Shown here piece after piece: positions 1-8,034 of a DNA stretch of 64,000 nucleotides. Source of the DNA: Actinosynnema pretiosum (GTDB lineage: Bacteria > Actinomycetota > Actinomycetes > Mycobacteriales > Pseudonocardiaceae). Numbering within the stretch: the stretch's first letter is position 1; each line of letters opens with the position of its first letter. Below the pieces are notes generated by a model that saw only the letters and a list, made by a program, of their open reading frames with translations, was not told the DNA's origin and ran no database searches. The translations under genes and the position numbers were made by a program. Location of the stretch: assembly GCF_024171695.1 (NCBI RefSeq), contig NZ_JAMTCF010000008.1, positions 242,338 through 306,337 of the forward strand, read 5' to 3'.

Positions 1-792
1 GGCGCGCTGCGCCCCGGTGACCGGGTGTTCGGAACGCGGGACGGGCGGTACGCGCCGACGGTGGTGACCGCTTGCTCGACAGCGACACGTCCCGCCTACC
101 GGGTGTCCCTCGCCGGGGGGACGCAGGTCGTTGCGGGTGGCGGGAACCGGTTGCGCACCGAGCTCGGCTGGCGGGCGCTGACACCCGGCGGGGAGCGGCT
201 CCACCTCACGCGCGGGACGCGGGTGCAGGGCACCGGGCGCTTCGCGGCGCCGCCCGAGCGGAACCGGGAGTACCGGCTCGGGTACCTGTGGGGCGCGGTG
301 CGCGGCGGGCCGCCGGTGGTGCCCGAGGTGCTGGCGCGGGTGCGGGAGTTCGCGGGCGGCGGGGAGCCGCGCGAGCGGGACCTCGTGGAGTGGCCGACGC
401 AGCTCGGGGACGACTGGGCCAAGGGGTTCCTGGCCGGGGTGTTCGACGTGCGCGGGGCGGCGGTGGGCGGGCAGGTCGTGCTGTCCAGCGCGGACAGCGC
501 CGTGTTCGAGGCGGTCGTGGTCGCGCTGCTGCGGCTGCGGGTGCCGCACTCGGTCGAGGTGCGGGGCGTCCGGGTGACCGGGGCGCCCGCCGAGCGGCTG
601 CGGTTCCTGCACCTGGTCGGTCCGGTGCTGGCGCGGCCCGCCGTGCTGGAGGGCGTGCAGGTCGGCGGGGCGCCCGCGCTCGGGGTCGTGTCGGTGGAGT
701 CGCTCGGGATCGAGGTGGAGATGGGGGCGGTGACCACGGAGAGCGGCGATCTGGTGGTCAACGGGCTCATCGCTTGCGCGGACGGGCGGTGA
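1..792 (+). CDS. Decayed intein/Hint domain protein of the Rv2578c radical-SAM type (5' end outside window)
   Basis: The frame is open from base 1, so the gene begins upstream. The visible 263 residues align by eye with the intein found in actinobacterial Rv2578c-family radical SAM proteins: a Hint start (PGDRVFGTRDGRY), a B-block region, two LAGLIDADG-like helices (RLGYLWGAVRGG and KGFLAGVFDVRGA) and the typical end VESLGIEVEMGAVTTESG. Every key site looks altered: the block-B His is Asn (GGGNRLRTELGW), the acidic residues of both LAGLIDADG helices are gone, and the terminal His-Asn followed by the Cys of the C-extein is replaced by IACADGR and a stop. No C-extein follows. I infer a non-splicing remnant, probably a truncated pseudogene. 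The comparison to the family is from memory; an unrelated Hint protein is possible. Confidence 0.6.
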   Translation, partial: GALRPGDRVFGTRDGRYAPTVVTACSTATRPAYRVSLAGGTQVVAGGGNRLRTELGWRALTPGGERLHLTRGTRVQGTGRFAAPPERNREYRLGYLWGAVRGGPPVVPEVLARVREFAGGGEPRERDLVEWPTQLGDDWAKGFLAGVFDVRGAAVGGQVVLSSADSAVFEAVVVALLRLRVPHSVEVRGVRVTGAPAERLRFLHLVGPVLARPAVLEGVQVGGAPALGVVSVESLGIEVEMGAVTTESGDLVVNGLIACADGR

Positions 793-802
793 CCTGCGGG
801 TT

Positions 803-821
803 CGATCACCTGGGGTGATCG
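803..821. terminator. Short perfect hairpin after the intein remnant
   Basis: An 8-bp perfect inverted repeat (CGATCACC / GGTGATCG) with a 3-base loop lies 11 bases after the stop. There is no T tract, so it may be a weak terminator or an operator. Confidence 0.35.
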
Positions 822-916
822 GTTGCGGGGGCCGGCGTCGGTCGGTCGTCGCTCCTTCGCGGGTCGTGGGCGCGTTCGCCCTTTCGTGCGCGCTGGCTTA
901 GCGTACGCTGTACGGC

Positions 917-1294
917 ATGACTTACACGCCGTCCGACGAGGACTACGCCTCCGTGCTCGACTGGTTCGCCCGCTGGGACGCGCTGTGCGCGGAGAGGGAC
1001 GTGGAGGCGTTGGCGGACATGGCGATGTTCCCGGTCAACGCGGTCACCGGCGGGTCGGCCGAGTCGTGGGACCGGGAGCGGTTCCTGCGCGACTTCGGCG
1101 CGATTTTGGGGGACGGGGACGTGGAGCTGCGGTCGACGCGGACGCCGCTGTTCCTGGGGGCGGACCTGGTGTTCGTGGTGACCGACGCGGAGTACGGGTC
1201 GGGGGCCGAGGCCGGGTCGATGCGGTACGGGGACCTGCTGGTGCGCCGGGACGGGCGGTGGCTGTACCAGACCATGGCGCAGAGCGGGTGGTGA
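917..1294 (+). CDS. SnoaL/NTF2-like small protein
   Basis: A 125-residue protein with the length and pattern of NTF2-like (SnoaL/DUF4440) cone-fold proteins: an N-terminal helix (DYASVLDWFARWDALCAERD), a central W-D-R-E-R-F helix, and antiparallel strands ending in GDLLVRRDGRWLYQTMAQ. The pocket of this fold binds or isomerises small molecules in many families, but no catalytic residue can be assigned here. No clear Shine-Dalgarno sequence precedes the ATG; a promoter-like AT-richer stretch (GCGTACGCTGTACGG) ends just before it, so the message may be leaderless. It is a single-gene unit, closed by a hairpin at 1318-1342. Confidence 0.7.
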   Translation: MTYTPSDEDYASVLDWFARWDALCAERDVEALADMAMFPVNAVTGGSAESWDRERFLRDFGAILGDGDVELRSTRTPLFLGADLVFVVTDAEYGSGAEAGSMRYGDLLVRRDGRWLYQTMAQSGW

Positions 1295-1317
1295 CCACGT
1301 CCGGGTGAGGATTGCGG

Positions 1318-1342
1318 CAAGCGGGTGGGTGTCACCCGCTTG
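1318..1342. terminator. Stem-loop after the SnoaL-like gene
   Basis: A perfect 10-bp inverted repeat (CAAGCGGGTG / CACCCGCTTG) with a 5-base loop, 23 bases after the stop codon. It lacks a T run, as is usual for actinomycete terminators. Confidence 0.6.
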
Positions 1343-1390
1343 TGCGCCCCCGGAAGAGTGGTCTGGTGACTGCGCGTGCATCGGTTTCAC

Positions 1391-1408
1391 AATCAGTCTT
1401 GACTGTTT
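1391..1408. promoter_or_regulatory. Candidate TetR operator over a TTGACT promoter element
   Basis: AATCAGTC-TT-GACTGTTT is an inverted repeat with 8-base half-sites and one mismatch. It overlaps a TTGACT -35-like hexamer about 30 bases before the TetR gene start, the position expected for autorepression. Confidence 0.45.
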
Positions 1409-1435
1409 GTTGTGTGACCCCGAACACTCGGCCGG

Positions 1436-2023
1436 GTGGCCACCCAGACCAGGCGTCGCCAGGTCGACCGCAGCGCGGACACCAGGCGGAAGTTGTTGGC
1501 GGCCACGGTCGAGTGCCTCGTCGAGCACGGCTGGGCGGGGACGACGACGACCGTGGTCGCGGAGCGGGCGGGCGTGTCCAGGGGCGGGCAGCTGCACCAC
1601 TTCCGCACGCGCGGTGAGCTGGTCGCCGCCGCCGTGGAGCACCTGGGCGCGGAGAGCGTCGCGCACCTGAGGCGGCTGGCCGAGCGGGTCGAGGGCGGGC
1701 CGGTGGCGGTGGTGGAGCTGATCGCCGAGTTCTACGCCAGCGACCGGTTCGCGGCGGCCCTGGAGCTGTGGGTGGCGGCCCGCACCGATCCCGCCCTGCG
1801 CACGGCCGTGGTGCCGCTGGAGGCGGCGCTCGGGCGCGAGACGCACCGGCTGGCGGTCGAGCTGCTGGGGGCGGACGAGGCGAAGCCGGGGGTGCGCGAG
1901 GCGGTGCAGATCACCCTGGACCTGGCGCGCGGGCTGGCGCTGGCCAACCAGCTGACCGACGACGGCAAGCGGCGCAGGCGGATCGCGCGCCACTGGGCCG
2001 GGATGTTGGAGGCGGTGCTGTGA
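1436..2023 (+). CDS. TetR/AcrR family transcriptional regulator
   Basis: A 195-residue protein. Residues about 10-60 form the TetR DNA-binding domain (ADTRRKLLAATVECLVEHGW followed by TTVVAERAGVSRGGQLHHF, the characteristic HTH with its HHF end). The rest is an all-helical ligand-binding and dimerisation region. GTG at 1436 is chosen because it gives the usual 10-residue arm before the first helix. A palindrome at 1391-1408 suggests autoregulation. The nearest genes in the same direction are the acyl-CoA operon from 3348, so control of that operon by an acyl-CoA-type ligand is plausible, but 1.3 kb of low-complexity DNA lies between them. Confidence 0.9.
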   Translation: MATQTRRRQVDRSADTRRKLLAATVECLVEHGWAGTTTTVVAERAGVSRGGQLHHFRTRGELVAAAVEHLGAESVAHLRRLAERVEGGPVAVVELIAEFYASDRFAAALELWVAARTDPALRTAVVPLEAALGRETHRLAVELLGADEAKPGVREAVQITLDLARGLALANQLTDDGKRRRRIARHWAGMLEAVL

Positions 2024-3347
2024 GGCGGCGGGTGGAGGGCGGGACTGGGGCGCTGGTGGGGGCGCGGGTAGGGCTGGGTGTGGGGCGAGGCGTGGGGCGG
2101 GCTGCGGGCCAACTCGCGGGTGGGGGCGCGGGCTGGGCCGGGGGTGGGGTTGCCGACCGGGGTGGCGCTGCGGGCTGGGGTGTTGTTGCGGGCCAGCTCG
2201 CGGGTGGGCGCTCGGGCTGGGCCGGGGGTGGGGCTGCTGACCGTGGTGGCGCTGTGGGCCGGGGTGTTTTTGCGGGCCGGATCGCGGGTGGGGGCGCGGG
2301 CTGGGGTGGGAGTGGGGTTGCCGACCGGGGTGGCGCTGTGGGCTGGGCCGAGGGTGGTGCTACCGACCGGGGTGTTGCTGTGGGCTGGGGTCTTGCTGCG
2401 GGCCGGCTCGCGGGCTGGGGCGGGAGTGGGACTACCGACCGGGGTGGCGCTGCGGGCCGGGGTGTTGCTGAAGCGGCTGGTAGGGACGTGCGTGGAGGCG
2501 TTGCCGGGGTAGCGGTTGGCGCTGCGGGCCGGGCCGTTGTCGGGGCGGCGGGTACGGACGCGCGCGGCGGCGTTGCTGGTGCGGCGGTTGGTGTCGTGGG
2601 CTCGGCACTGGGTGGGGGTGCGCGCGGCGGCGTTGCCGGGGATGCGGGTGGTGCTGCGGACCGCGCGGTGAACGGTGACCTTGGTGCTGTGGACCGGGCG
2701 GTCGACGGGGACCTGGGTGGGGTTGCCGGGCGGGATGCGCGCGGGGGCTTGGCGGGGGCGGTGAGCGCGGGCGGGGTGGCTGGCGGGACCTCGGTGCGGG
2801 AGAGCGGCTGTGGGGCTGCGGTTCGGGGCGGCGGGCGAGTGGTGCTGCGGTGGGCGGCGCTCGGGGCGTGGCGTGCTGGTGGTGGCGGGGTGGTGGCGCG
2901 GGGGCGCGGGATCGGCCCGGTGGTTGGTGGCGGTTCTGCGGTGACCCGTGCGGCGGGCGGTGATGGGACGGCCGTGATCGGGCCTGGCGGTGGTGGCGGC
3001 CCGGTGGTCAGCGGCCCTGCTGGTGTCGGTGCTGGTCCGGTGGTCTGCGGCCCTGCTGGTGGTGGTCCGGTGGGGAGTCGTGCGGGCGTCGGTGGTGGAC
3101 CGGTCGTCATCGGTGTGGCCTGCGGTGGTGGTTCGGCGGCGCGCCGCGTGGTGGGTGGCGGGGTGGCCGTGATCAGGCCGGTCGGTGGTCGCGGGTTTGC
3201 GGTGGTGGTCGGGTGTGCTGGGGTTCGTGGTGGGTTCGGTTCCGCTCGGTGCGGGAAACCGGTGCTTCGCGGGCGGGGGTTCGCGGTCATCGGGTGTGGC
3301 GCTGGGGTTGCCGGGGGCTGCCCCGCGCCCGTGCTGGGGGTGTGGTG
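2024..3347. repeat. G-rich low-complexity region of degenerate short repeats
   Basis: About 1.3 kb in which the plus strand is dominated by G and T, with degenerate copies of units such as GGGTGGGGGCGCGGGCTGGG. Long frames stay open on both strands (Gly/Val/Ala-rich on plus, Pro/Ala/Thr-rich on minus), but neither has a convincing ribosome site or domain, and third-position composition is much less G/C-biased than in the neighbouring genes. I regard it as non-coding. Dense runs of three or more G give G-quadruplex potential. I see no gene in it. Confidence 0.6.
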
Positions 3348-4763
3348 ATGAGCGGGACCGTCGATCCGGTGCTGGGCGCCGTGCTGCGGGACCTCGCGGC
3401 CGAGGGGCGTGAGCTGGAGGCGCTGGTGGTGGACGCCGACTGGGGCGCGCCGACGCCCGCGCCTGGTTGGACGATCGGGCACCAGGTGCGGCACCTGCAC
3501 TGGTCGGACCGGGCCGCGCTGCTGGCCCTGCTCGACCCCGACCAGTTCCGCGCTATGGCCGTCGCGGTGGCCTCCGACGTGACCGGCGCGGTGGAGCGCG
3601 GGGCGCGCACGCCGGTCACCCTGGAGGGGTGGCGGGACGGGCGCAGGCGGCTATCCGGCGCGCTCGCCGCCGCTCGCGGGCGGGTGCCGTGGTTCGGGCC
3701 GCCGATGAGCCCCACGACCATGGCCACCGCGCGGGTCATGGAGACCTGGGCGCACGGGCAGGACGTCGCCGACGCGCTCGGGGTCGTGCGCGCGCCCACC
3801 GCGCGGTTGCGGCACGTCGCGCACATCGGGGTGCGCGCGTTCGGCTTCGCCTTCGCGGCCAACGGGTTGCCCGCGCCGTCGGTGTCGCCGAGGGTCGAGC
3901 TGGTCGCCCCGGACGGCGGGCTGTGGACGTGGGGGGACGAGGGCGCCGACGACCGGATCACCGGGCGGGCGCTGGACTTCTGCCTGCTGGTCACCCGGCG
4001 CAGGCACCCGGCCGACCTCGCGGTGCGGGCCACCGGGGCGGCGGCGTCGGCGTGGTTGCCGATCGCGCAGGCCTTCGCCGGACCACCGGGCGCGGGGCGC
4101 GCGCCGGGAGGCAAGGGGGTGATCATCGGTGAGACCGGCAGCAGGTGGGGGCGGGATCGTGCCGCCCGCAGCGGGCGTGATCGCGACGACGCGGGGTTCG
4201 GTGGCGACGCGGGGCTTGGTGGCGACGCGGGGTTCGGTGGTGAAGCCCGGACCGGTGGTGGAGCCTGGACCGGCGGTGGTCCTGACAGCCTTGACGGGGC
4301 CGCCTCCGGGAGCGAACGCGGCCCCTCGCGCGAACGCGGTCCGCACGAGCGGGGTGACCGCGATCCCGGCGCCCCCAGCGGTTCGTTAGCCCCGACCGAC
4401 CGGCTAGCCCCGACCGACCGGCCAGGCTCAACCGGCCGAACCGAAGGAAGCGGTGCGGCCAGCCCTGCGGCGACCGGCCCTGCTGCGGCCAGTCAGAGCG
4501 CCGACCACCGGGACGCCGCCCACCAGAGCGCCGACCACCGGGACGCCGCCCACCAGAGCGCCGACCACCGGGACGCCGCCCACCAGAGCGCCGACCACCG
4601 GGACGCCGCCCACCAGGGCATCGACCACCCGGACGCCGACCCCCAACGCACCGCCCACCGCCCCGGCGATGATCACCACAGCCCCGCCCGCGCGGGCGAC
4701 GGCCACCACCCCACCCGCCACCCGCACACCCACGACCCCATCGCGGGCGGTGGTGCCCGATGA
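3348..4763 (+). CDS. TIGR03084-type DinB-fold metal-binding protein with a long repeat-rich tail
   Basis: Residues 1 to about 259 match the TIGR03084 family, relatives of mycothiol-dependent maleylpyruvate isomerase/DinB proteins. The metal-site histidines are visible in GWTIGHQVRHLHW (His45, His49, His51) and ETWAHGQD (His136, Asp139), and the domain ends at AQAFAGPPGAGR. Family members are usually about 260 residues; here a further 210 or so follow, made of Gly/Asp repeats, an Arg/Ser/Pro-rich part, a SADHRDAAHQ decapeptide repeat and a His-rich end. ATG at 3348 is chosen because the domain starts there. The stop overlaps the AtuA start (ATGA), so the two are translationally coupled. The function is unknown; the family often neighbours acyl-CoA carboxylase/AtuA operons, which fits here. 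Confidence 0.8.
   Translation: MSGTVDPVLGAVLRDLAAEGRELEALVVDADWGAPTPAPGWTIGHQVRHLHWSDRAALLALLDPDQFRAMAVAVASDVTGAVERGARTPVTLEGWRDGRRRLSGALAAARGRVPWFGPPMSPTTMATARVMETWAHGQDVADALGVVRAPTARLRHVAHIGVRAFGFAFAANGLPAPSVSPRVELVAPDGGLWTWGDEGADDRITGRALDFCLLVTRRRHPADLAVRATGAAASAWLPIAQAFAGPPGAGRAPGGKGVIIGETGSRWGRDRAARSGRDRDDAGFGGDAGLGGDAGFGGEARTGGGAWTGGGPDSLDGAASGSERGPSRERGPHERGDRDPGAPSGSLAPTDRLAPTDRPGSTGRTEGSGAASPAATGPAAASQSADHRDAAHQSADHRDAAHQSADHRDAAHQSADHRDAAHQGIDHPDADPQRTAHRPGDDHHSPARAGDGHHPTRHPHTHDPIAGGGAR
4501..4650 (+). repeat. 30-bp tandem repeat, four near-perfect copies plus one degenerate
   Basis: The unit begins CCGACCACCGGGACGCCGCC and is repeated every 30 bases from 4501 to 4620, followed by a diverged fifth copy. 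It encodes the decapeptide SADHRDAAHQ in the tail of the preceding protein. Spacer-free and in frame, so it is not a CRISPR array. Confidence 0.95.
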
Positions 4764-6010
4764 CCGAGGTCCTGCGGGTCGGCAACGCCTCCGGGTTCTA
4801 CGGGGACCGCTTCTCCGCCGTGCGCGACATGGTCGTCGGCGGCGGGGTCGACGTGGTCACCGGGGACTACCTCGCCGAGCTCACCATGCTCATCCTCGGC
4901 CGCGACCGCCTCAAGGACCCCGCCCTCGGCTACGCCCGCACCTTCCTGCGCCAGCTGGAGGAATCGCTCGGGCTCGCCCTGGAGCGCGGCGTCAGGATCG
5001 TCGCCAACGCCGGTGGTCTCAACCCCGCCGGGCTCGCCGAGCGGATCCGCGCGCTCGGGCTCGGGGCCAAGGTGGCGCACGTCAGCGGGGACGACGTGCG
5101 CGAGCGGTTCCCCCGCGCGCTCACCGCCAACGCCTACCTCGGGGCCAGGGGCATCGCCGCCTGCCTGGAGGCCGGGGCCGACGTGGTGGTCACCGGGCGG
5201 GTCACCGACGCCTCGCTCGTCGTCGGGCCCGCCATCGCCCACTTCGGCTGGGGGACCGACGACCTCGACGCGCTCGCGGGCGCCACCGCCGCCGGGCACG
5301 TGCTGGAGTGCGGGACCCAGGCCACCGGCGGCAACCACCCGTTCTTCACCGAGTTCGACGCCACCGCACCGGGTTTCCCGATCGCCGAGGTCGAGTCGGA
5401 CGGGTCCGCGCTGATCACCAAGCAGCCGGGCGCCGGGGGCGCGGTCACCGCCGACACCGTCACCGCCCAGCTGCTCTACGAGATCGGCGACCCCGCCTAC
5501 CCCGGCCCGGACGTCGTCGCCCACTTCGACACCATCCGCCTCCAGCCGCACCCGAGGGGCGTGCGGCTGACCGGGACGCGGGGCAGCCCGCCGCCACCGG
5601 ACCTCAAGGTGTGCCTGAACTCCCTGGGCGGCTACCGCAACTCCACCACGTTCGTCCTCTGCGGACTGGACATCGAGCGCAAGGCCGACCTGGTCCGGCG
5701 TCAGCTGGAGGGCGCGGTCGGCGCGGAGGGCCTCACCTGGACCCTCGCCCGCACCGACCGGGCCGACGCCGACACCGAGGAGACCGCCTCCGCGCTGCTG
5801 CACGCCACCGTCAAGACCCCGGACCCCAAGCGCGCCAAGGGCTTCGCCCGCGCGGCCGTGGAACTCGCGCTCGCCTCCTACCCCGGCTTCCACGTCACCG
5901 CCCCGCCCGGCGACGGAACCCCTTACGGCGTCTGCGAATCCGCCTACCTGCCACGGGAAACCGTTCCACACCAAGCGTTCCTGCACACCGGGGAGGTGGT
6001 CGACGCGTGA
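4760..6010 (+). CDS. Acyclic terpene utilisation AtuA family protein (DUF1446)
   Basis: A 416-residue protein with the DUF1446/AtuA signature: RVGNASGFYGDRFSA at the N-terminus, GVDVVTGDYLAELTM, ANAGGLNPAGLAERIR, AGADVVVTGRVTDASLVVGPAI, and ECGTQATGGNHPFFTEF. AtuA is encoded in the Pseudomonas citronellol/geraniol pathway and recurs beside acyl-CoA carboxylases of the geranyl- or methylcrotonyl-CoA kind; its own reaction is not established. The ATG overlaps the previous stop (ATGA) and its stop overlaps the next GTG (GTGA), so it sits inside a coupled operon. It is predicted to be cytoplasmic. Confidence 0.88.
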   Translation: MTEVLRVGNASGFYGDRFSAVRDMVVGGGVDVVTGDYLAELTMLILGRDRLKDPALGYARTFLRQLEESLGLALERGVRIVANAGGLNPAGLAERIRALGLGAKVAHVSGDDVRERFPRALTANAYLGARGIAACLEAGADVVVTGRVTDASLVVGPAIAHFGWGTDDLDALAGATAAGHVLECGTQATGGNHPFFTEFDATAPGFPIAEVESDGSALITKQPGAGGAVTADTVTAQLLYEIGDPAYPGPDVVAHFDTIRLQPHPRGVRLTGTRGSPPPPDLKVCLNSLGGYRNSTTFVLCGLDIERKADLVRRQLEGAVGAEGLTWTLARTDRADADTEETASALLHATVKTPDPKRAKGFARAAVELALASYPGFHVTAPPGDGTPYGVCESAYLPRETVPHQAFLHTGEVVDA

Positions 6011-6435
6011 GAGCGCCACTCGGGCGGATCGTGGGCGCGCGGTCCGGCGACAAGGGCGGTGACGCCAACATCGGCGTCTGGACCCGCACGGACGCCGCCT
6101 ACGCCTGGCTCCGCGAGGAGCTGACCACCGCCCGCCTCAAGGAGCTGCTGCCCGAGGCGGGTGAGGTCACCCGGTACGAGCTGCCCAACCTGCGGGCGCT
6201 CAACTTCGTGCTGCACGGCCTGCTCGGGCAGGGCGTCGCGGCCTCCACCCGGTTCGACCCGCAGGGCAAGGCGCTCGGCGAGTGGCTGCGCGCCCGGCAC
6301 GTCGACATCCCCGACGAACTACTCGACCCGGCGACGAGAACAGCCCCGGCGACGAGAACAGCCCCGGCGACGAGAACAGCCCCGGCGACGGGAGCAGACC
6401 CGGCGACGGGAGCAGACCAGGGAGCGCGGACGTGA
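6007..6435 (+). CDS. AtuA-related small protein (ferredoxin-fold domain) with a repeat tail
   Basis: 142 residues. Residues 1 to about 104 match the small domain that is fused to the C-terminus of AtuA in some species and separate in others: GRIVGARSGDKGGDANIGVW, RYELPNLRALNFVLHGLLGQGV and the end ALGEWLRARHVDIP. It probably works with the AtuA protein encoded immediately upstream. The GTG start overlaps the AtuA stop and the stop overlaps the carboxylase GTG. The last 38 or so residues are PATRTA/PATGAD repeats from an 18-bp tandem repeat and do not belong to the family domain. Confidence 0.8.
   Translation: MRAPLGRIVGARSGDKGGDANIGVWTRTDAAYAWLREELTTARLKELLPEAGEVTRYELPNLRALNFVLHGLLGQGVAASTRFDPQGKALGEWLRARHVDIPDELLDPATRTAPATRTAPATRTAPATGADPATGADQGART
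6328..6417 (+). repeat. 18-bp tandem repeat, five copies
   Basis: The unit CCGGCGACGAGAACAGCC is repeated five times; copies four and five have shared substitutions (GGGAGCAGAC). It encodes PATRTA/PATGAD at the C-terminus of the AtuA-related protein. Confidence 0.95.
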
Positions 6436-8027
6436 CCACCCTGCCCACCGCCGTCGACCCCGACTCCGCCGAGCACCGAGCCAACCGCGAGGCGATGCTC
6501 GCCCGCCTGGCCGACCTGGACGCCGAGCACGCCAAGGTCCTCGCGGGCGGCGGCCCGAAGTACGTCGACCGGCACCGCAAGCGCGGCAAGCTCCTCGCCC
6601 GCGAGCGGATCGAGCTGCTGCTGGACCTGGACGCCCCGTTCCTGGAGCTGTCCCCGCTCGCCGCCTGGGGCACCGAGCACCCGCTGGGCGCCGGCCTGGT
6701 CACCGGCGTCGGCGTCGTCTCCGGCGTCGAGTGCGTCATCACCGCCAACGACGCCACCGTGCGCGGCGGCTCCACCAACCCGTGGTCGCTGCGCAAGTCG
6801 TTGCGCGCCAACGACATCGCCGCCCAGAACCGGTTGCCGCTGATCGGTCTGGTCGAGTCCGGCGGCGCGGACCTCACCAGCCAGAGCGAGATCTTCATCC
6901 CCGGCGGCCGGGCCTTCCGCGACCTCACCCGGCTCTCCGCCGCGGGCATCCCCACCATCAGCACCGTCTTCGGCAACGCCACGGCGGGCGGCGCGTACGT
7001 GCCCGGCCTGTCCGACCACACGATCATGGTCCGCGAGCGCGCCAAGGTGTTCCTCGGCGGTCCGCCGCTGGTGAGGATGGCCACCGGCGAGGTCGCCGAC
7101 GACGAGTCCCTCGGCGGCGCGGACATGCACGGCTCCACCTCGGGCCTGGCCGACCACGTGGCCCGCGACGAGGTCGACGCCCTGCGCCTGACCCGCCGCG
7201 TCGTCGCCCGGCTGAACTGGCGCAAGCTCGGCCGCGCGCCCGGCCCGGTGGACGAGCCGCTGCACGACCCCGAGGACCTGCTCGGCCTGGTGCCCACCGA
7301 CCTGCGCGTCCCGTTCGACCCGCGCGAGGTGATCGCCCGCCTGGTCGACGGCTCCCGCTTCGACGAGTTCAAGCCCGACTACGGCACGAGCCTGGTCACC
7401 GGCTGGGCCGACCTGCACGGCTACCCGGTCGGCGTGCTGGCCAACGCGCGCGGCGTGCTGTTCAGCCAGGAGGCGCAGAAGGCCGCCCAGTTCATCCAGC
7501 TCGCCAACGCCTCCGCCACCCCGCTGCTGTTCCTGCAGAACACCACCGGCTACATGGTCGGCGCGAGCTACGAGCAGGGCGGCATCGTCAAGCACGGCTC
7601 GATGATGATCAACGCGGTGGCGAACAGCCGGGTGCCGCACCTGACCGTCGTCATGGGCGCCTCCTACGGCGCGGGCAACTACGGCATGTGCGGGCGCGCC
7701 TACGACCCCCGGTTCCTGTTCTCCTGGCCCAGCGCCAAGTCCGCCGTCATGGGACCGGCGCAGCTCGCCGGGGTGCTGTCGATCGTGGCGCGCCAGGCGG
7801 CTGCGGCGCGGGGCGTGCCGTACGACGAGGACGGCGACGCGGCGATGCGGCGCGCGGTGGAGGAGCAGGTGGAGGCGCAGTCGCTCGCGCCGTTCCTGTC
7901 CGGGCGGCTCTACGACGACGGCGTGATCGACCCGCGCGACACCCGCACCGTGCTCGGCCTGTGCCTGTCCGCCGCGCACAGCGGCGAGGTCGCGGGCGCG
8001 GACCGGTTCGGCGTCTTCCGGATGTGA
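6432..8027 (+). CDS. Acyl-CoA carboxylase carboxyltransferase (beta) subunit, MCC/GCC type
   Basis: 531 residues, normal length for MccB/AtuC/LiuB-type carboxyltransferase subunits. The N-terminal half carries the acyl-CoA site (HRKRGKLLARERIELLLD, CVITANDATVRGGSTNPWSL, GLVESGGADLTSQSEIFIPG) and the C-terminal half the carboxybiotin site (LQNTTGYMVGASYEQGGIVKHG, MGASYGAGNYGMCGRAYDPRF, WPSAKSAVMGPAQLAGVL). The subunit transfers carboxyl from biotin to a beta-methyl-branched enoyl-CoA in characterised relatives (3-methylcrotonyl-CoA, geranyl-CoA); which substrate applies here cannot be read from the sequence. GTG at 6432 overlaps the preceding stop. The partner biotin-carrying subunit follows 7 bases after the stop. 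Confidence 0.92.
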   Translation: MTTLPTAVDPDSAEHRANREAMLARLADLDAEHAKVLAGGGPKYVDRHRKRGKLLARERIELLLDLDAPFLELSPLAAWGTEHPLGAGLVTGVGVVSGVECVITANDATVRGGSTNPWSLRKSLRANDIAAQNRLPLIGLVESGGADLTSQSEIFIPGGRAFRDLTRLSAAGIPTISTVFGNATAGGAYVPGLSDHTIMVRERAKVFLGGPPLVRMATGEVADDESLGGADMHGSTSGLADHVARDEVDALRLTRRVVARLNWRKLGRAPGPVDEPLHDPEDLLGLVPTDLRVPFDPREVIARLVDGSRFDEFKPDYGTSLVTGWADLHGYPVGVLANARGVLFSQEAQKAAQFIQLANASATPLLFLQNTTGYMVGASYEQGGIVKHGSMMINAVANSRVPHLTVVMGASYGAGNYGMCGRAYDPRFLFSWPSAKSAVMGPAQLAGVLSIVARQAAAARGVPYDEDGDAAMRRAVEEQVEAQSLAPFLSGRLYDDGVIDPRDTRTVLGLCLSAAHSGEVAGADRFGVFRM

Positions 8028-8034
8028 GGTGCTG

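Noticed and set aside
1..792. Active self-splicing intein
   Set aside because: Block-B His, C-terminal His-Asn and the following extein are absent, so splicing is not possible as written.
1911..3500. Long Pro/Ala/Thr-rich minus-strand frame and Gly-rich plus-strand frame
   Set aside because: Both follow from G-rich low-complexity DNA; no ribosome site, no domain, and third-position bias unlike real genes here.
4501..4650. Regular 30-bp repeats resembling a CRISPR array
   Set aside because: No spacers: units abut directly, are in frame and encode a decapeptide within an open reading frame. No cas genes nearby.
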